Assembly: GCA_001725255.1 (NCBI GenBank)
Contig: MEFV01000010.1
Coordinates: forward strand, 69,171 to 130,916
Direction of reading: 5' to 3'
Length of the DNA: 61,746 nucleotides
Origin: Comamonas sp. SCN 67-35
GTDB taxonomy: Bacteria; Pseudomonadota; Gammaproteobacteria; Burkholderiales; Burkholderiaceae_C
Below, piece after piece: positions 8,518 to 17,594 of the stretch. The translations under genes and the position numbers were made by a program. Under the pieces are notes generated by a model. The model searched no databases and was not told the origin of the DNA. It saw only the letters and a program-made list of their open reading frames with translations. How positions within the stretch are numbered: position 1 is the stretch's first letter; each line of letters begins with the position of its first letter.

Positions 8518-8572
8518 TTTTTATAGCTGCAATCGCTTGATGGGTGGGCGTTTTAGCCGCTTTTCATCAATA
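8518..8572 (+). repeat. Dispersed short repeat, copy A (intergenic)
   Basis: AT-rich insert between the convergent CbiB-like gene and rsgA. It has the core AGCTGC-AAT-CGC, then 11 nt, then GCG, followed by AGCC and CATCAA. The core spacing is identical in copies inside uvrD, polA and pbpC. The local base composition is far below that of its neighbours. Confidence 0.7.
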
Positions 8573-9508
8573 TTCCTTGGCATTCAGCTCGGCGAACAGC
8601 TCTCGGTAGATGTGGTGGCGTCGCGTGCTGATGGCGCCGGGTTCGTTCCGGTCCGACACCTGCGCCAGCACCGCGCAGCCGGGCTCGTGCAGGTGCGTGC
8701 AGTTGTAGAAACGGCAGCTCCCCCGGTGCACCGCGATGTCCGGCATCAGCTGCGCCAGTTCGGTGGCTTCGATGTGGTTGAGCCCGAAGGACTGAAAGCC
8801 GGGCGAGTCGATGAGCGCGCTGCGCCGCTCGTCGTCGAGCCAGTACAGCGTCGTCGTCGTCGTCGTGTGGCGGCCTGACGCCAGCGCGCGCGAGAGCTCT
8901 CCGGTCAGCGCGGCGGCTCCCGGCACCAGCAGGTTCACGAGCGTGCTCTTGCCCACGCCCGAGGGGCCCAGCACCAGCGTGGTCTTGCCGTCGAGCAGGC
9001 CGAGCAGCATCGCCCGGTCCACGTCCTTCGATTCCCTGAGGGAGAGCGCCAGCACGCGGTAGTGGTGCGCGTCCCGACCCTCGCCCCCCATGTGTCGGTA
9101 GGGCCAGAGCCGCTGCCAGGCGGCGGCGAAGGGGGCAACCAGGTCGCTCTTGTTGAGCGCGATCAGGGGGGTGACGCCCGCCGCCTCGCTGGCGATCAAG
9201 GCGCGCGTGAGCAGGCTTTCGGAAAACGCCGGTTCGGCCGCGATCAGGATCAGCACCTGATCCAGGTTGGCGGCAAACGACTTGCTGCGCACCTCGTCCT
9301 GACGGTACAGCAGATTGCGCCGTTCGATCACCTGCTCGATCGTGCCTTCGCCGTCGCCATGGCGCGCACTCAGCCAGAGCACGTGGTCGCCGACGACAGC
9401 CAGGCTCTTCTTGCCGCGCGGATGGCAGATGCGCCGCGTGCCGTCGGGGGTTTCGACGACGCAGTGGCGCCCATGGGCGGCCACGACCAGGCCGCGGGTG
9501 GGTGTCAC
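8567..9508 (-). CDS. rsgA: Small ribosomal subunit biogenesis GTPase RsgA
   Basis: A circularly permuted GTPase of 313 residues that assists late 30S maturation. It has an N-terminal OB fold (CHPRGKKSLAVVGDHV), then permuted G motifs in the order G4 (LNKSDLV), G1 (GPSGVGKSTL), G2 region with a run of threonines, and G3 (DSPGF). A C-terminal zinc site reads CRFYNCTHLHEPGC. The start is taken as GTG at 9508, which overlaps the TGA of the PCD gene (GTGA), indicating translational coupling; an ATG at 9538 would add ten residues. It is the third gene of the M48-PCD-rsgA run. Confidence 0.93.
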   Translation of the reverse strand: MTPTRGLVVAAHGRHCVVETPDGTRRICHPRGKKSLAVVGDHVLWLSARHGDGEGTIEQVIERRNLLYRQDEVRSKSFAANLDQVLILIAAEPAFSESLLTRALIASEAAGVTPLIALNKSDLVAPFAAAWQRLWPYRHMGGEGRDAHHYRVLALSLRESKDVDRAMLLGLLDGKTTLVLGPSGVGKSTLVNLLVPGAAALTGELSRALASGRHTTTTTTLYWLDDERRSALIDSPGFQSFGLNHIEATELAQLMPDIAVHRGSCRFYNCTHLHEPGCAVLAQVSDRNEPGAISTRRHHIYRELFAELNAKEY

Positions 9509-9840
9509 GTGAGCAGTGCGTCGATCTTGTGCGCGCACTCGATGTCGGTGGCCGAGATGCCTCCCACGTCGTGCGTGTTCAGGCGCACCACGCAGCGGTC
9601 GTAGTGCACCGACAGATCGGGGTGATGATCCTGTACATGCGCGATCCAGGCCACGGCGTTCACGAAGGCCATGGTCTCGAAATAATTGGCGAAGCGGTAG
9701 GTCTTGGTGATCGCGACGTTCGCGCCGTCGCCATCGAGCGTCCAGCCCCCGGTCTGGGTCAGTTCCGCCACGATTTCAGTGGCCGACAACGCGCGCCGTG
9801 GTTGCGTGGACCAGTCTTTCCTGGTGAGCATGGAGGTCAT
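9505..9840 (-). CDS. 4a-hydroxytetrahydrobiopterin dehydratase (PCD/DCoH)
   Basis: A 111-residue pterin-4a-carbinolamine dehydratase. The active-site block is clear: AHVQDHHPDLSVHYDRCVV followed by LNTHDVGGIS, containing the conserved H-H-P and the later histidine. The enzyme recycles the oxidised pterin cofactor, classically for phenylalanine hydroxylase; no such hydroxylase is in the window. It starts at 9840 by ATGA overlap with the stop of the upstream M48 gene, and its own stop overlaps the rsgA start. Confidence 0.92.
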   Translation of the reverse strand: MTSMLTRKDWSTQPRRALSATEIVAELTQTGGWTLDGDGANVAITKTYRFANYFETMAFVNAVAWIAHVQDHHPDLSVHYDRCVVRLNTHDVGGISATDIECAHKIDALLT

Positions 9841-11126
9841 GAGGGTGCGTGGGCCAGATGCGCCAGGCGCTCGCTGGCCGGAGGGTGGGAATAGTAGAAC
9901 CGCGCATAGACCGGGTCGGGCGTGAGCGTGGAGGCATTGTCCTGATAGAGCTTGAGCAGCGCGCTGCGCAGGTCGCTGCGGCTCGCCTGCCGGGCTGCAT
10001 AGGCATCGGCCTGGAATTCATCGCGGCGCGAAAGCTGGGCGAAAAGCGGTGTGATGAACACCGTGAACACCGGCACCGCCAGCATGAAGAGCAGCAGCGC
10101 GAGCGCGTTGTTCGGTGCGCTGGCGTCGAGCGTGAGATTGGGCTGCACGCCCAGGCCGGTGTAGAACCAGCCGCGCGTGGCCAGCCACCCGAGCAGCGCC
10201 AGGCCCGCGAGACTGAGCACGAACACGCCCAGCATGCGGCGCAGCACGTGCCTGTGCTTGAAGTGCCCGAGTTCGTGCGCGAGCACCGCCTGCACCTCGT
10301 CGGGCGAGAGCTGCCTGAGCAGCGTGTCGAAGAACACCACGCGCTTGGCGTGGCCCAGGCCCGTGAAATAGGCGTTGGCATGGGCGCTGCGCCGGCTGCC
10401 GTCCATCACGAAAAAGCCCTTGGCGGTGAAACCGCAGCGCCGCATGAGCTCGCTCACGCGGGTCTTGATGGCCTCGTCTTCCAGTGGCTGAAACCGGTTG
10501 AACAGCGGCGCGATCCAGAGCGGATAGACCACCATCATCGACAGATTGAACACCACGAGCACGCCCCAGGCCCAGAGCCACCATAGCGATCCCGCCGCCT
10601 GCATGATCCAGAGCACGAGCGCCGCCAGGGGCAGGCCGATCACTGCCGCCACGAGGGTGGACTTGACGAGGTCCGCCACCCAAAGATGCGGCCGCATCTG
10701 ATTGAAGCCGTAGCGCTGCTCGATCACGAAGGTCTGCCACCATTGCAGTGGCAGGTCGATCACGCCGCCGATGAGCGCGAAACAGGCCAGCAGCGCCAGC
10801 TGCTGCACCATGCCACCGCCCAGCCAGGCGAGCAGCGCCTGGTTGAGCGCATCCAGCCCGCCCAGCAGGGTCCAGCCCAGCAGCACGGCGCTGGAGAGCG
10901 CCAGCTCCAGCAGGCCAAAACGCGTCTTGGCGATGGTGTAGTCGGCCGCGCGCTGGTGCGCGGCTGGCGTGACGTGGCCCTCGAAATCGGTCGGCACGGC
11001 CGCGCGGTGCCGCGCCACGCTGCGGATCTGGCGGCTTGCCAGCCAGACCTTGAGCAGCAGACCCAGCACGAGCGCCGCCGTGAAGGCATAGGTAAACAGC
11101 AGCGAAGGGGACAAAAGCGAGGGCAT
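9837..11126 (-). CDS. M48 family metallopeptidase (Ste24-like)
   Basis: A 429-residue multi-pass membrane zinc protease. An N-terminal M48 membrane region covers roughly residues 1-200. The catalytic segment is [12 protein letters not shown] with the HExxH zinc motif, preceded by [13 protein letters not shown]. Downstream is the glutamate-containing [12 protein letters not shown], supplying the third zinc ligand. Ste24-type enzymes act on membrane or misfolded proteins at the inner membrane. It begins at the ATG at 11126 (MPSLLSPSL); the frame continues upstream but overlaps orn antisense. It is divergent from orn (39 bp apart) and first of a three-gene overlapping operon. Confidence 0.9.
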   Translation of the reverse strand: MPSLLSPSLLFTYAFTAALVLGLLLKVWLASRQIRSVARHRAAVPTDFEGHVTPAAHQRAADYTIAKTRFGLLELALSSAVLLGWTLLGGLDALNQALLAWLGGGMVQQLALLACFALIGGVIDLPLQWWQTFVIEQRYGFNQMRPHLWVADLVKSTLVAAVIGLPLAALVLWIMQAAGSLWWLWAWGVLVVFNLSMMVVYPLWIAPLFNRFQPLEDEAIKTRVSELMRRCGFTAKGFFVMDGSRRSAHANAYFTGLGHAKRVVFFDTLLRQLSPDEVQAVLAHELGHFKHRHVLRRMLGVFVLSLAGLALLGWLATRGWFYTGLGVQPNLTLDASAPNNALALLLFMLAVPVFTVFITPLFAQLSRRDEFQADAYAARQASRSDLRSALLKLYQDNASTLTPDPVYARFYYSHPPASERLAHLAHAPS

Positions 11127-11152
11127 GAGACCGACAAGTTTAGGGCATGGTT

Positions 11153-11165
11153 CACAATCGCGCCC
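11153..11165 (+). promoter_or_regulatory. orn: -10-like box 7 nt before orn (possible leaderless start)
   Basis: CACAAT ends 7 nt before the orn ATG, with no Shine-Dalgarno sequence. It lies in the 39-bp gap divergent to the M48 gene, so any orn promoter outside this gap would lie within that gene. Confidence 0.4.
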
Positions 11166-11744
11166 ATGACTGAATCGACCCCCGACACCCCTGCGCAGCT
11201 CGCCAAATCCGATCAGAACCTGGTCTGGCTCGACTGTGAAATGTCCGGCCTGGACCCCGAAAAAGAGCGCCTGATCGAGATCGCCATCATCGTCACCGGC
11301 CCGCAACTCACCCCGCGTGTGGAGGGGCCCGTGCTGGTCATCCATCAGGACGATGCCTTGCTCGATGCCATGGACGCCTGGAACAAGGGCACGCACGGCA
11401 AGAGCGGGCTGACCGACAAGGTGCGCGCGTCCACGCTCAGCGAAGCGCAGGCGGAAGAGGAAATCCTCAAGTTCATCAAGCGCTACGTGCCCAGGAACAG
11501 CACGCCGATGTGCGGCAACACCATCGGGCAGGACCGGCGTTTTCTCGTCAAGTACATGCCCAAACTGGAAGCGTATTTCCACTATCGCAACATCGACGTG
11601 AGCACGCTCAAGGAACTGGCCAAGCGCTGGAAGCCGCAAGTGGCGGAGTCGTTCAAGAAAGCGCAGAAGCACACGGCCCTGGCCGACGTGCATGAGTCGA
11701 TCGACGAGCTCGAGCACTACCGCAAGCACTTCCTGAACGTGTGA
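11166..11744 (+). CDS. orn: Oligoribonuclease
   Basis: A 192-residue DEDDh 3'-5' exonuclease that degrades 2-5 nt RNA fragments and linear pGpG. Acidic residues are in [20 protein letters not shown] (D and E), [12 protein letters not shown] (D) and [11 protein letters not shown] (H and D). Start at 11166. It matters here because Orn finishes c-di-GMP turnover by removing pGpG, and the window carries three c-di-GMP proteins; this is a functional link, not operon evidence. Confidence 0.96.
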   Translation: MTESTPDTPAQLAKSDQNLVWLDCEMSGLDPEKERLIEIAIIVTGPQLTPRVEGPVLVIHQDDALLDAMDAWNKGTHGKSGLTDKVRASTLSEAQAEEEILKFIKRYVPRNSTPMCGNTIGQDRRFLVKYMPKLEAYFHYRNIDVSTLKELAKRWKPQVAESFKKAQKHTALADVHESIDELEHYRKHFLNV

Positions 11745-11761
11745 CTGGTGCGTGGGCTCGC

Positions 11762-11790
11762 TTGCGGGTAAACCCTGATCGTGCGATAAT
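11762..11790 (+). promoter_or_regulatory. Promoter of the DEAD-box helicase gene
   Basis: TTGCGG at 11762-11767 and GATAAT at 11785-11790 are spaced 17 bp, and TGC precedes the -10 (extended -10). It would give a leader of about 180 nt before the helicase start. Confidence 0.55.
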
Positions 11791-11977
11791 CGCTAACTTG
11801 CGCAGAAAAGCGCAAGCCTTGTGCATCTCCCTTCTCACACCGGATGGCTGGCCATCAAGCCAGCGCAAACAATCCACCAAGGCGCTTTTGAACGAGCGCC
11901 CTGTTCGCGTCAGATGGTTGATGTTTTCATGAACCACTGATGGCCGCCGCGGTCTTCGCCGTGCGGCTCTTGACACC

Positions 11978-13582
11978 ATGACGAACACCGTATTTCCTGC
12001 GGGCGTTGACGCGCCCGTTTCCACCCCCATGGCCGAAAATGGCTTCGGCAGGCTGGGCCTCGCGCCCGAGCTCCTGCAGGCCGTGACCGACCTGGGTTTC
12101 ACCGAACCGACCACGGTACAGGCGCGCGCCATTCCGCTGGCGATGGGCCACGGCGCAGACCACGCAGGTTTCATCGACCTGATGGTCTCCAGCCAGACCG
12201 GCAGCGGCAAGACCGCAGCCTTCCTGCTGCCCGTGCTGCACACCTTGCTGGCCCAGCACGTGCAGGCCAGGGCCAGCGAGCAAGAGGCCTTCGAGCGCGC
12301 CTGCGCGCAGGCCGAAGCCAGTGGCCAGCCCCTGCCCAAGCGCCCGAAGCGCAAGAACCCCTTGATGGCACGCCATTTCCAGCCCGCGGTGCCGGGCGCG
12401 CTGGTGCTGTGCCCCACGCGCGAACTGGCGCAGCAGGTGGCGCACGATGCGATCGAGCTGGTGCGCCATTGCAAGGGTCTGCGCATCGCCAGCGTCGTGG
12501 GCGGCATGCCCTATCAGCGCCAGATCGCGCAGTTGCAAAACGCCAACCTGGTCGTGGCCACGCCCGGGCGCCTGCTCGATCTGCAACGCTCGGGCCAGCT
12601 CAGGCTCGAAGAAGTGCAGTTCCTTGTCGTCGATGAGGCCGACCGCATGCTCGATCTCGGCTTTTCCGACGACCTGGCCGAAATCCACCGCCTCACGGCG
12701 CATCGGCGCCAGACCATGATGTTCTCGGCCACGCTCGCGCCGCGCATCCAGCAGCTCGCCATGCGCGTGATGCACGAGGGTGGCAGCGGCGTGCAGCGCC
12801 TGCAGATCGATACGCCCCAGGAAAAACACGAAAACATCAAGCAGGTGCTGTACTGGGCCGACAACGCCCAGCACAAGCGCGCGCTGCTCGACCACTGGCT
12901 GCGTGATGCCGAGATCGACCAGGCCATCGTCTTCGCCAGCACCCAGATCGAGTGCGATGCTCTGGCGGGGGACTTGCAGCAGGCCGGCTTTTCCGCCGTC
13001 GCCCTGCATGGCGCGCTGAGCCAGGGCCTGCGCAACCGCCGCCTGATGGCGCTGCGTCGCGGCCAGGTGCAGATTCTCGTGGCCACCGACGTGGCGGCGC
13101 GTGGCATCGATGTGCCCACCATCACCCACGTCTTCAACTTCGGACTGCCGATGAAGGCCGAGGACTACACGCACCGCATCGGCCGCACCGGCCGCGCGGG
13201 GCGCCAGGGTCTGGCGGTCACGTTCGCCGAGTTCCGCGACCGTCGCCGCATTTTCGACATCGAGGCCTTCACGCGCCAGCCCTTCACCACCGCCGTGGTG
13301 CCGGGGCTTGAGCCCACGCAGCGCCCGCCGCAACCCATGCGTGCTGGGCGCCCGGGTGGCGGCAATGGACGCGGGCACGCGGGGCCGCGCGGTGGCTTTG
13401 GCGCGCGTCGTGAGGGCGCGGGTTATCGCGCGGGTGGCTCGCGCGAGGACGGGCGGCCGCCCATGCGTGGCGAGGGGCGTGCGCAGCCCGGCGGCATGCG
13501 CCGGAGCGGCCCGGCGGCGCCAGGGCGTGAGCGCCCGCGCGCCGAGCGGGGTTTTGCGGCGCGTACGCGCGGCACGCGCTGA
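11978..13582 (+). CDS. DEAD-box ATP-dependent RNA helicase (RhlE-like)
   Basis: A 534-residue helicase. Motifs are in order: Q-motif region GFTEPTTVQARAIP, Walker A SQTGSGKT, PTRELAQQ, TPGRLLDL, DEAD as VVDEADRMLDLGF, SAT as FSATL, then helicase-C motifs ATDVAARGIDVP and HRIGRTGRAGRQG. A charged insert of about 40 residues between motifs I and Ia (QARASEQEAFERACAQAE) is lineage specific. The C-terminus from about residue 440 is a disordered Arg/Gly-rich RNA-binding tail. It probably remodels rRNA or mRNA structure, especially in the cold. Start ATG at 11978 after a long leader. Confidence 0.93.
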   Translation: MTNTVFPAGVDAPVSTPMAENGFGRLGLAPELLQAVTDLGFTEPTTVQARAIPLAMGHGADHAGFIDLMVSSQTGSGKTAAFLLPVLHTLLAQHVQARASEQEAFERACAQAEASGQPLPKRPKRKNPLMARHFQPAVPGALVLCPTRELAQQVAHDAIELVRHCKGLRIASVVGGMPYQRQIAQLQNANLVVATPGRLLDLQRSGQLRLEEVQFLVVDEADRMLDLGFSDDLAEIHRLTAHRRQTMMFSATLAPRIQQLAMRVMHEGGSGVQRLQIDTPQEKHENIKQVLYWADNAQHKRALLDHWLRDAEIDQAIVFASTQIECDALAGDLQQAGFSAVALHGALSQGLRNRRLMALRRGQVQILVATDVAARGIDVPTITHVFNFGLPMKAEDYTHRIGRTGRAGRQGLAVTFAEFRDRRRIFDIEAFTRQPFTTAVVPGLEPTQRPPQPMRAGRPGGGNGRGHAGPRGGFGARREGAGYRAGGSREDGRPPMRGEGRAQPGGMRRSGPAAPGRERPRAERGFAARTRGTR

Positions 13583-13596
13583 ACGCATCGATTCAG

Positions 13597-13637
13597 GCGA
13601 AGGGCCGACCACCGCTCAGCGATGGTCGGCCCTTCGC
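13597..13637 (+). terminator. Long hairpin after the helicase gene
   Basis: GCGAAGGGCCGACCA (13597-13611) pairs perfectly with TGGTCGGCCCTTCGC (13623-13637), a 15-bp stem with an 11-nt loop that can itself partly pair. Only a short GTTT follows, so termination strength is uncertain, but its position 15 bp past the stop fits. Confidence 0.6.
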
Positions 13638-13688
13638 GTTTCAGGCACGGTTTTCTCGCCAATAATCCGCACTCGTCTGGAGTAAGCC

Positions 13689-15155
13689 ATGCCCACTGCA
13701 CCGTCTTCGGCCACCGATTTCGAACACATGTTCGACCTGGCTCCCGTCTCGCTCTGGCTGGAGGATTACAGCGCGGTGCGCGCGCTGTTCGAACGCTGGC
13801 GGGGACAGGGGGTCACGGATGTGGATGCGTTTTTGCGCGAGCACCCCGAGCGCGTGCGCGAATACGGCAGCGCGATCCGCGTGCTCAAGGTCAATCAGCG
13901 CTCGCTGGCCCTGTTTGGCGCCGCGGACCAGGCCAAGCTCGTGGCTTCGCTGGACCGTGTCTTTCGCGATGACATGTTCGAGGCCGCCTTGTCCGAAGTG
14001 CATCAGTTGTGGAATGGCGCGCAAGAGTTTTCCAACCAGACGGTGAACTACGCGCTCGATGGCAGGCGCCTCGATGTGTTCATTCGCGGGCGCATCCTGC
14101 CCGGGCACGAGGCGAACTGGGATCGGGTGCTGGTCTCGCTCGAGGACAACACGCAGGAGCAGCAGGCTCGTCTGCTGCTGCAGCACAGCGAGCGCCAGGC
14201 ACGCCTGCTGTTCGAGCACTCGCCGGTGTCGCTCTGGGTCGAGGATTTCAGCGCGGTCAAGCGCCTGCTAGACCAGATCCGCGAGCGCGGCATCGTGGAC
14301 CTGAAGACCTTTCTCAAGGTGCATCCCGAGTTCATCGAACAGTGCATGCGCGAGATCCGCGTGATCGACGTCAATCGCACCACGCTCACGATGTTCGGCG
14401 CGCAGAGCCGGCACGCGTTGCTCGCGGGCCTGCACCGGGTCTTTCGCGACGAGATGCTCGACTCGTTTGCCGAGCAGTTGATCGATCTGTGGGAGGGGCG
14501 TTTGCTGCAGCAGCGGGAAGTGGTGAATTACACGCTCGCGGGCACGCCGCTGAACATTCACATGCAGTTTGCCGTGCAGGAGGATCACCTGCACGACTGG
14601 AGCCTGGTGCTGCTCTCGCTCGTGGACATCACCGCCCGCAAGAAGGCCGAGGCGTATCTCGAATACCTGGGCAAGCACGATGTGCTCACGGGGCTGCGCA
14701 ACCGGGCGTACTACATCGAGGAGCTCAACCGTCTCACGCGCAAGGGGCCGTGGCCGGTGGCGGTGATCGCGGTGGATCTCAACGGCCTGAAGGCCTTGAA
14801 TGACGAACAGGGCCATGCGGCGGGCGATGCGGTGCTGCGCCGCGCCGGCGAGGTGCTCGCCAAGGCGGTCGATACCCTGCCCGGGTGCGCGGCACGTATC
14901 GGAGGCGATGAGTTTTGCGTGCTGCTGCCCGATGCGGATGAGCGCATGACGCAGGCCTTGCTGGAGCGCGTGGTCAGCCTGCAGGAGCTGAACAACCAGT
15001 ACTACCCGGGCCAGCCGCTGAGTCTGGCCATGGGAACGGCGGTGGCGCACGAGGGCGAATCGCTCGAGGCGGTGGTTCATCGCGCCGATCAGGCCATGTA
15101 TACCTCCAAGGCACGCTATTACGAGGCGCAGGAAGTCAACCGGCGCCAGCGCTGA
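13689..15155 (+). CDS. Diguanylate cyclase with two tandem PAS domains
   Basis: A 488-residue soluble protein. Two homologous sensor modules lie in tandem: residues about 10-160 (LAPVSLWLEDYSAVRAL) and about 170-315 (HSPVSLWVEDFSAVKRL), each with a downstream VN-T/S-L-x-x-FGA block. The GGDEF domain begins HDVLTGLRNRAYY and has an intact active site, RIGGDEFCVLLP, so c-di-GMP synthesis from 2 GTP is expected. No clear RxxD inhibitory site is seen five residues before the motif. There is no membrane segment, so the signal is intracellular. GGAGTAA precedes the ATG. Confidence 0.9.
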   Translation: MPTAPSSATDFEHMFDLAPVSLWLEDYSAVRALFERWRGQGVTDVDAFLREHPERVREYGSAIRVLKVNQRSLALFGAADQAKLVASLDRVFRDDMFEAALSEVHQLWNGAQEFSNQTVNYALDGRRLDVFIRGRILPGHEANWDRVLVSLEDNTQEQQARLLLQHSERQARLLFEHSPVSLWVEDFSAVKRLLDQIRERGIVDLKTFLKVHPEFIEQCMREIRVIDVNRTTLTMFGAQSRHALLAGLHRVFRDEMLDSFAEQLIDLWEGRLLQQREVVNYTLAGTPLNIHMQFAVQEDHLHDWSLVLLSLVDITARKKAEAYLEYLGKHDVLTGLRNRAYYIEELNRLTRKGPWPVAVIAVDLNGLKALNDEQGHAAGDAVLRRAGEVLAKAVDTLPGCAARIGGDEFCVLLPDADERMTQALLERVVSLQELNNQYYPGQPLSLAMGTAVAHEGESLEAVVHRADQAMYTSKARYYEAQEVNRRQR

Positions 15156-15173
15156 GGCTGCGCTCCGGCGCCT

Positions 15174-16400
15174 TCAGACGAAATGGCGCCCGATCTCGGG
15201 CCAGCGCCGGTGCAGGTAGATCCAGGCCAGCAGGCCGACGAGCATCAGCAGCAGCGACGCCACGGCCAGCCACACCGTGGAGTGCATCACGAGTGGCGCG
15301 ATCACCCCGGCAACGAAGCCGTTGGCGGTGGAGCCGACGAACATCTGCAGCGACGAGGCCATGCCGCGGCGCGAGGGCACGAGATCGAGTACCAGCAGCG
15401 TGATCACCGGCACCATCAGCGCCCAGCCGAACGAGAAGATGCAGATCGGCAGCAGCGCCCAGGCCACATGCGGGGTGAACAGCAGATTGGCCGCGAGGTT
15501 GATGAGTTCCATCGCCACCATGATCACGAAGCCGTGGCGGATCTGGTGCTTGGGCAGTACGCGCCCCGCCATGCGCCCGCTGATCCAGGCGCCGCCCATG
15601 ATGCCGCCGATGTTCAGAAGGAAGAACCAGAAGAACTGGCCGGGCTGCAGGTGCAGGTGCTCGCCCAGGAAGGCGGGCGCCGCGAGGATGTAGAGGAACA
15701 TGCCGTTGAACGGCACGCCGCTGGCCAGTGCCAGCAAAATGAAGCGCGGATTGGCGATCAGCTCCCAGTAACCCTGCAACAGGGGCACAAGGCGCAGCGG
15801 CTGGCGCCGCTGCGGCGGCAGGGATTCGGGAAGCGCCTGCCAGATGGTGGCCAGCAGCAGCACCGCGACGATGGTGAGAAACCAGAACACGCTCTGCCAG
15901 GGCAGATGCTCGGAGAGCCACCCGCCCATCATCGGAGCGATCGCTGGCGCGATGCCGAAGAAGATCGTGACCTGGCTCATGACGCGCTGGGCCTGCGCGG
16001 GAGCGAACAGGTCGCGGATGACCGCGCGCGAGACGACGATGCCGCCCCCGGCCGAGAGGCCTTGCACCGCGCGAAAGAAAATCAGCCAGCCGCTGCTGGG
16101 TGCGAGGGCGCAGCCGGCCGAGGCGAGCGTGAAGATGGACAGGCTCCACAGCACGATGGGGCGGCGCCCGAAGCTGTCGGACAAGGAGCCGTGGAACAGT
16201 GCCATGAAGGCGAATGCGAACAGATAGGCGGAGAGCGTTTGCTGCATCTCCAGGGGCGTGGCGTCCAGGCCGCGTGCGATGGCCGAGAACGCGGGCAGGT
16301 AGGTGTCGATGGCAAACGGCCCGAGCATGCCCAGCAGCGCCAGCAGCACGGAAAGCACCCACCTCGGGCCGCGCCAGGTCACGGGGGCGTTGGAATGCAT
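15174..16400 (-). CDS. Bcr/CflA-type multidrug efflux MFS transporter
   Basis: A 408-residue, 12-helix major facilitator transporter. The subfamily hallmarks are VLLALLGMLGPFAIDTYLPAF in helix 1 and SDSFGRRPIVL in the loop between helices 2 and 3. AVIRDLFAPAQAQRVMS is the conserved motif after helix 4. Members expel drugs such as bicyclomycin, chloramphenicol or sulfonamides by proton antiport. I start it at the ATG at 16400 (MHSNAPVTW); an upstream in-frame ATG at 16466 is possible, as neither has a strong ribosome-binding site. It is convergent with the diguanylate cyclase gene (18 bp between stops). Confidence 0.88.
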   Translation of the reverse strand: MHSNAPVTWRGPRWVLSVLLALLGMLGPFAIDTYLPAFSAIARGLDATPLEMQQTLSAYLFAFAFMALFHGSLSDSFGRRPIVLWSLSIFTLASAGCALAPSSGWLIFFRAVQGLSAGGGIVVSRAVIRDLFAPAQAQRVMSQVTIFFGIAPAIAPMMGGWLSEHLPWQSVFWFLTIVAVLLLATIWQALPESLPPQRRQPLRLVPLLQGYWELIANPRFILLALASGVPFNGMFLYILAAPAFLGEHLHLQPGQFFWFFLLNIGGIMGGAWISGRMAGRVLPKHQIRHGFVIMVAMELINLAANLLFTPHVAWALLPICIFSFGWALMVPVITLLVLDLVPSRRGMASSLQMFVGSTANGFVAGVIAPLVMHSTVWLAVASLLLMLVGLLAWIYLHRRWPEIGRHFV

Positions 16401-16485
16401 GAACGGGCTTTCTGACGCGCCAAGTGCAAGGCGTGTCCGCAAGGTTTGTACATCGGCTGGCGACATTTTCTCGCCGGGCGATGAA

Positions 16486-16520
16486 ACAAAAAACCCGCCA
16501 TGGCACTATGCTTGGCGGGT
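16486..16520 (-). terminator. Intrinsic terminator after tRNA-Lys
   Basis: Reading the minus strand, ACCCGCCA (16520-16513) pairs with TGGCGGGT (16500-16493) around a 12-nt loop and is followed by TTTTTT. It lies 12 bp past the tRNA 3' end. Confidence 0.85.
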
Positions 16521-16531
16521 GAGATGTGTTC

Positions 16532-16607
16532 TGGTGGGCCCTGTAGGGATCGAACCTACGACAAACGGATTAAGAGTCCGCTGCTCTACCAACTGAGCTA
16601 AGAGCCC
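16532..16607 (-). tRNA. tRNA-Lys (anticodon CTT)
   Basis: A 76-nt tRNA read on the minus strand, starting GGGCTCTTAGCTCAG and ending with an encoded CCA. The acceptor stem GGGCTCT pairs imperfectly with AGGGCCC (allowing the fold), the T loop is GTTCGATCC, and the anticodon loop CTCTTAA places CTT at positions 34-36, reading the Lys codon AAG. AAG is the dominant Lys codon in this GC-rich genome. A -10-like CATAAT lies upstream at 16638-16633. Confidence 0.97.
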
Positions 16608-16638
16608 GAGCGCTTCAAACGCTGAGAGCGGAATTATG

Positions 16639-16653
16639 CACCAAATTTTGGTG
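16639..16653. promoter_or_regulatory. 15-bp perfect palindrome, candidate operator
   Basis: CACCAAATTTTGGTG is a perfect palindrome with a one-base centre. It lies in the 78-bp gap between the divergent tRNA-Lys and esterase genes, directly beside the tRNA -10-like box. A dimeric regulator could bind here; none is identified. Confidence 0.4.
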
Positions 16654-16685
16654 ATTCCGGGCGATGATTTTGAGGAGACTGCCTG

Positions 16686-17561
16686 ATGCCGGATGCGATC
16701 CATGGTGACCCCGCGTGGCTGGAGCGCATGTACAACGCGCGCGCCGCAGTGCCCGGGCACGTGGAGATTCTGCAGCGCTGGGCCAGCGATTCGGCCACCG
16801 CGCGCGCCGCATCGACCTGCCACCTCGACGTGCCCTATGGCCAGCGGTCCAGCGAGCGGCTGGACATTTTCCCGGGCGAGCCGCAGCGCGCGCCCGTGCT
16901 CGTGTTCGTGCACGGCGGATGGTGGCGCTCGCTGGACAAGTCGGACTACTCCTTCGTGGCACCCGCCTTCGTCGCCCGGGGCGCCTGTGTCGTCATGGTG
17001 AACTACGCGCTGTGTCCGGGCACGGCCGGGCAGCCCGTCACCCTGCCTTTCATCGTGCGTCAGCTGGAGCAGGCCCTGGCGTGGCTCTGGACGCATGTGG
17101 CCGACTATGGCGGCAACCCCGGGAATATCACGCTCGTGGGGCACTCGGCGGGAGGGCACCTGGCGGCGTTGCTGCTGGCGAGCGCCTGGCCGCTACTCTC
17201 CCGGCGCCTGCCCGCCGTGCTGGTGCGCAAGGCTCTGGCGATTTCCGGTGTGTACGACCTCACGCCCATCAGGCGCACGCCCTTCCTGCAGCGGGATCTG
17301 CACCTGACCGGGCAGCAGGTGATGCGTCTGAGTCCGGCGCTGCTGCCCGCGCCCCGGGAGGCACACCTGCACTGCGTTGTGGGCGGCAACGAGAGCGAGG
17401 AATTCAAGCGTCAGTGCGGCCTGATGCGGCAGGCCTGGGGCTCGCACTACGCGCTGCGCGCCGACGTGCTGCCGGGCATGCACCACTACAGCATCGTGGA
17501 GTCCCTGGCCGACCCGGGCGGCGAGGTGCACCAGATGGCGGTCAACCTGCTGCGCCTGTGA
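16686..17561 (+). CDS. Alpha/beta-hydrolase (esterase / arylformamidase-like)
   Basis: A 291-residue alpha/beta-hydrolase of the family that includes kynurenine formamidases and carboxylesterases. The oxyanion segment is VFVHGGWWRSLDKSDYSF (HGGWW is typical of this branch). The nucleophile elbow is GHSAGG, and a C-terminal histidine sits in MHHYSIVESLADPGG. The absence of kynureninase or tryptophan dioxygenase genes nearby means the kynurenine assignment is only a family resemblance. The ATG at 16686 follows TTGAGGAGACTGCCTG, a good ribosome-binding site. Confidence 0.82.
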   Translation: MPDAIHGDPAWLERMYNARAAVPGHVEILQRWASDSATARAASTCHLDVPYGQRSSERLDIFPGEPQRAPVLVFVHGGWWRSLDKSDYSFVAPAFVARGACVVMVNYALCPGTAGQPVTLPFIVRQLEQALAWLWTHVADYGGNPGNITLVGHSAGGHLAALLLASAWPLLSRRLPAVLVRKALAISGVYDLTPIRRTPFLQRDLHLTGQQVMRLSPALLPAPREAHLHCVVGGNESEEFKRQCGLMRQAWGSHYALRADVLPGMHHYSIVESLADPGGEVHQMAVNLLRL

Positions 17562-17594
17562 TCCTGTTCACCAGCCCGCGAAGGGCGGGGGGCC

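Noticed and set aside
8843..8866. Trinucleotide (GTC/ACG) run inside rsgA, giving a row of threonines
   Set aside because: It falls in the G2/switch I region of RsgA, which normally has several threonines; the length is not unusual enough to claim an expanding repeat.
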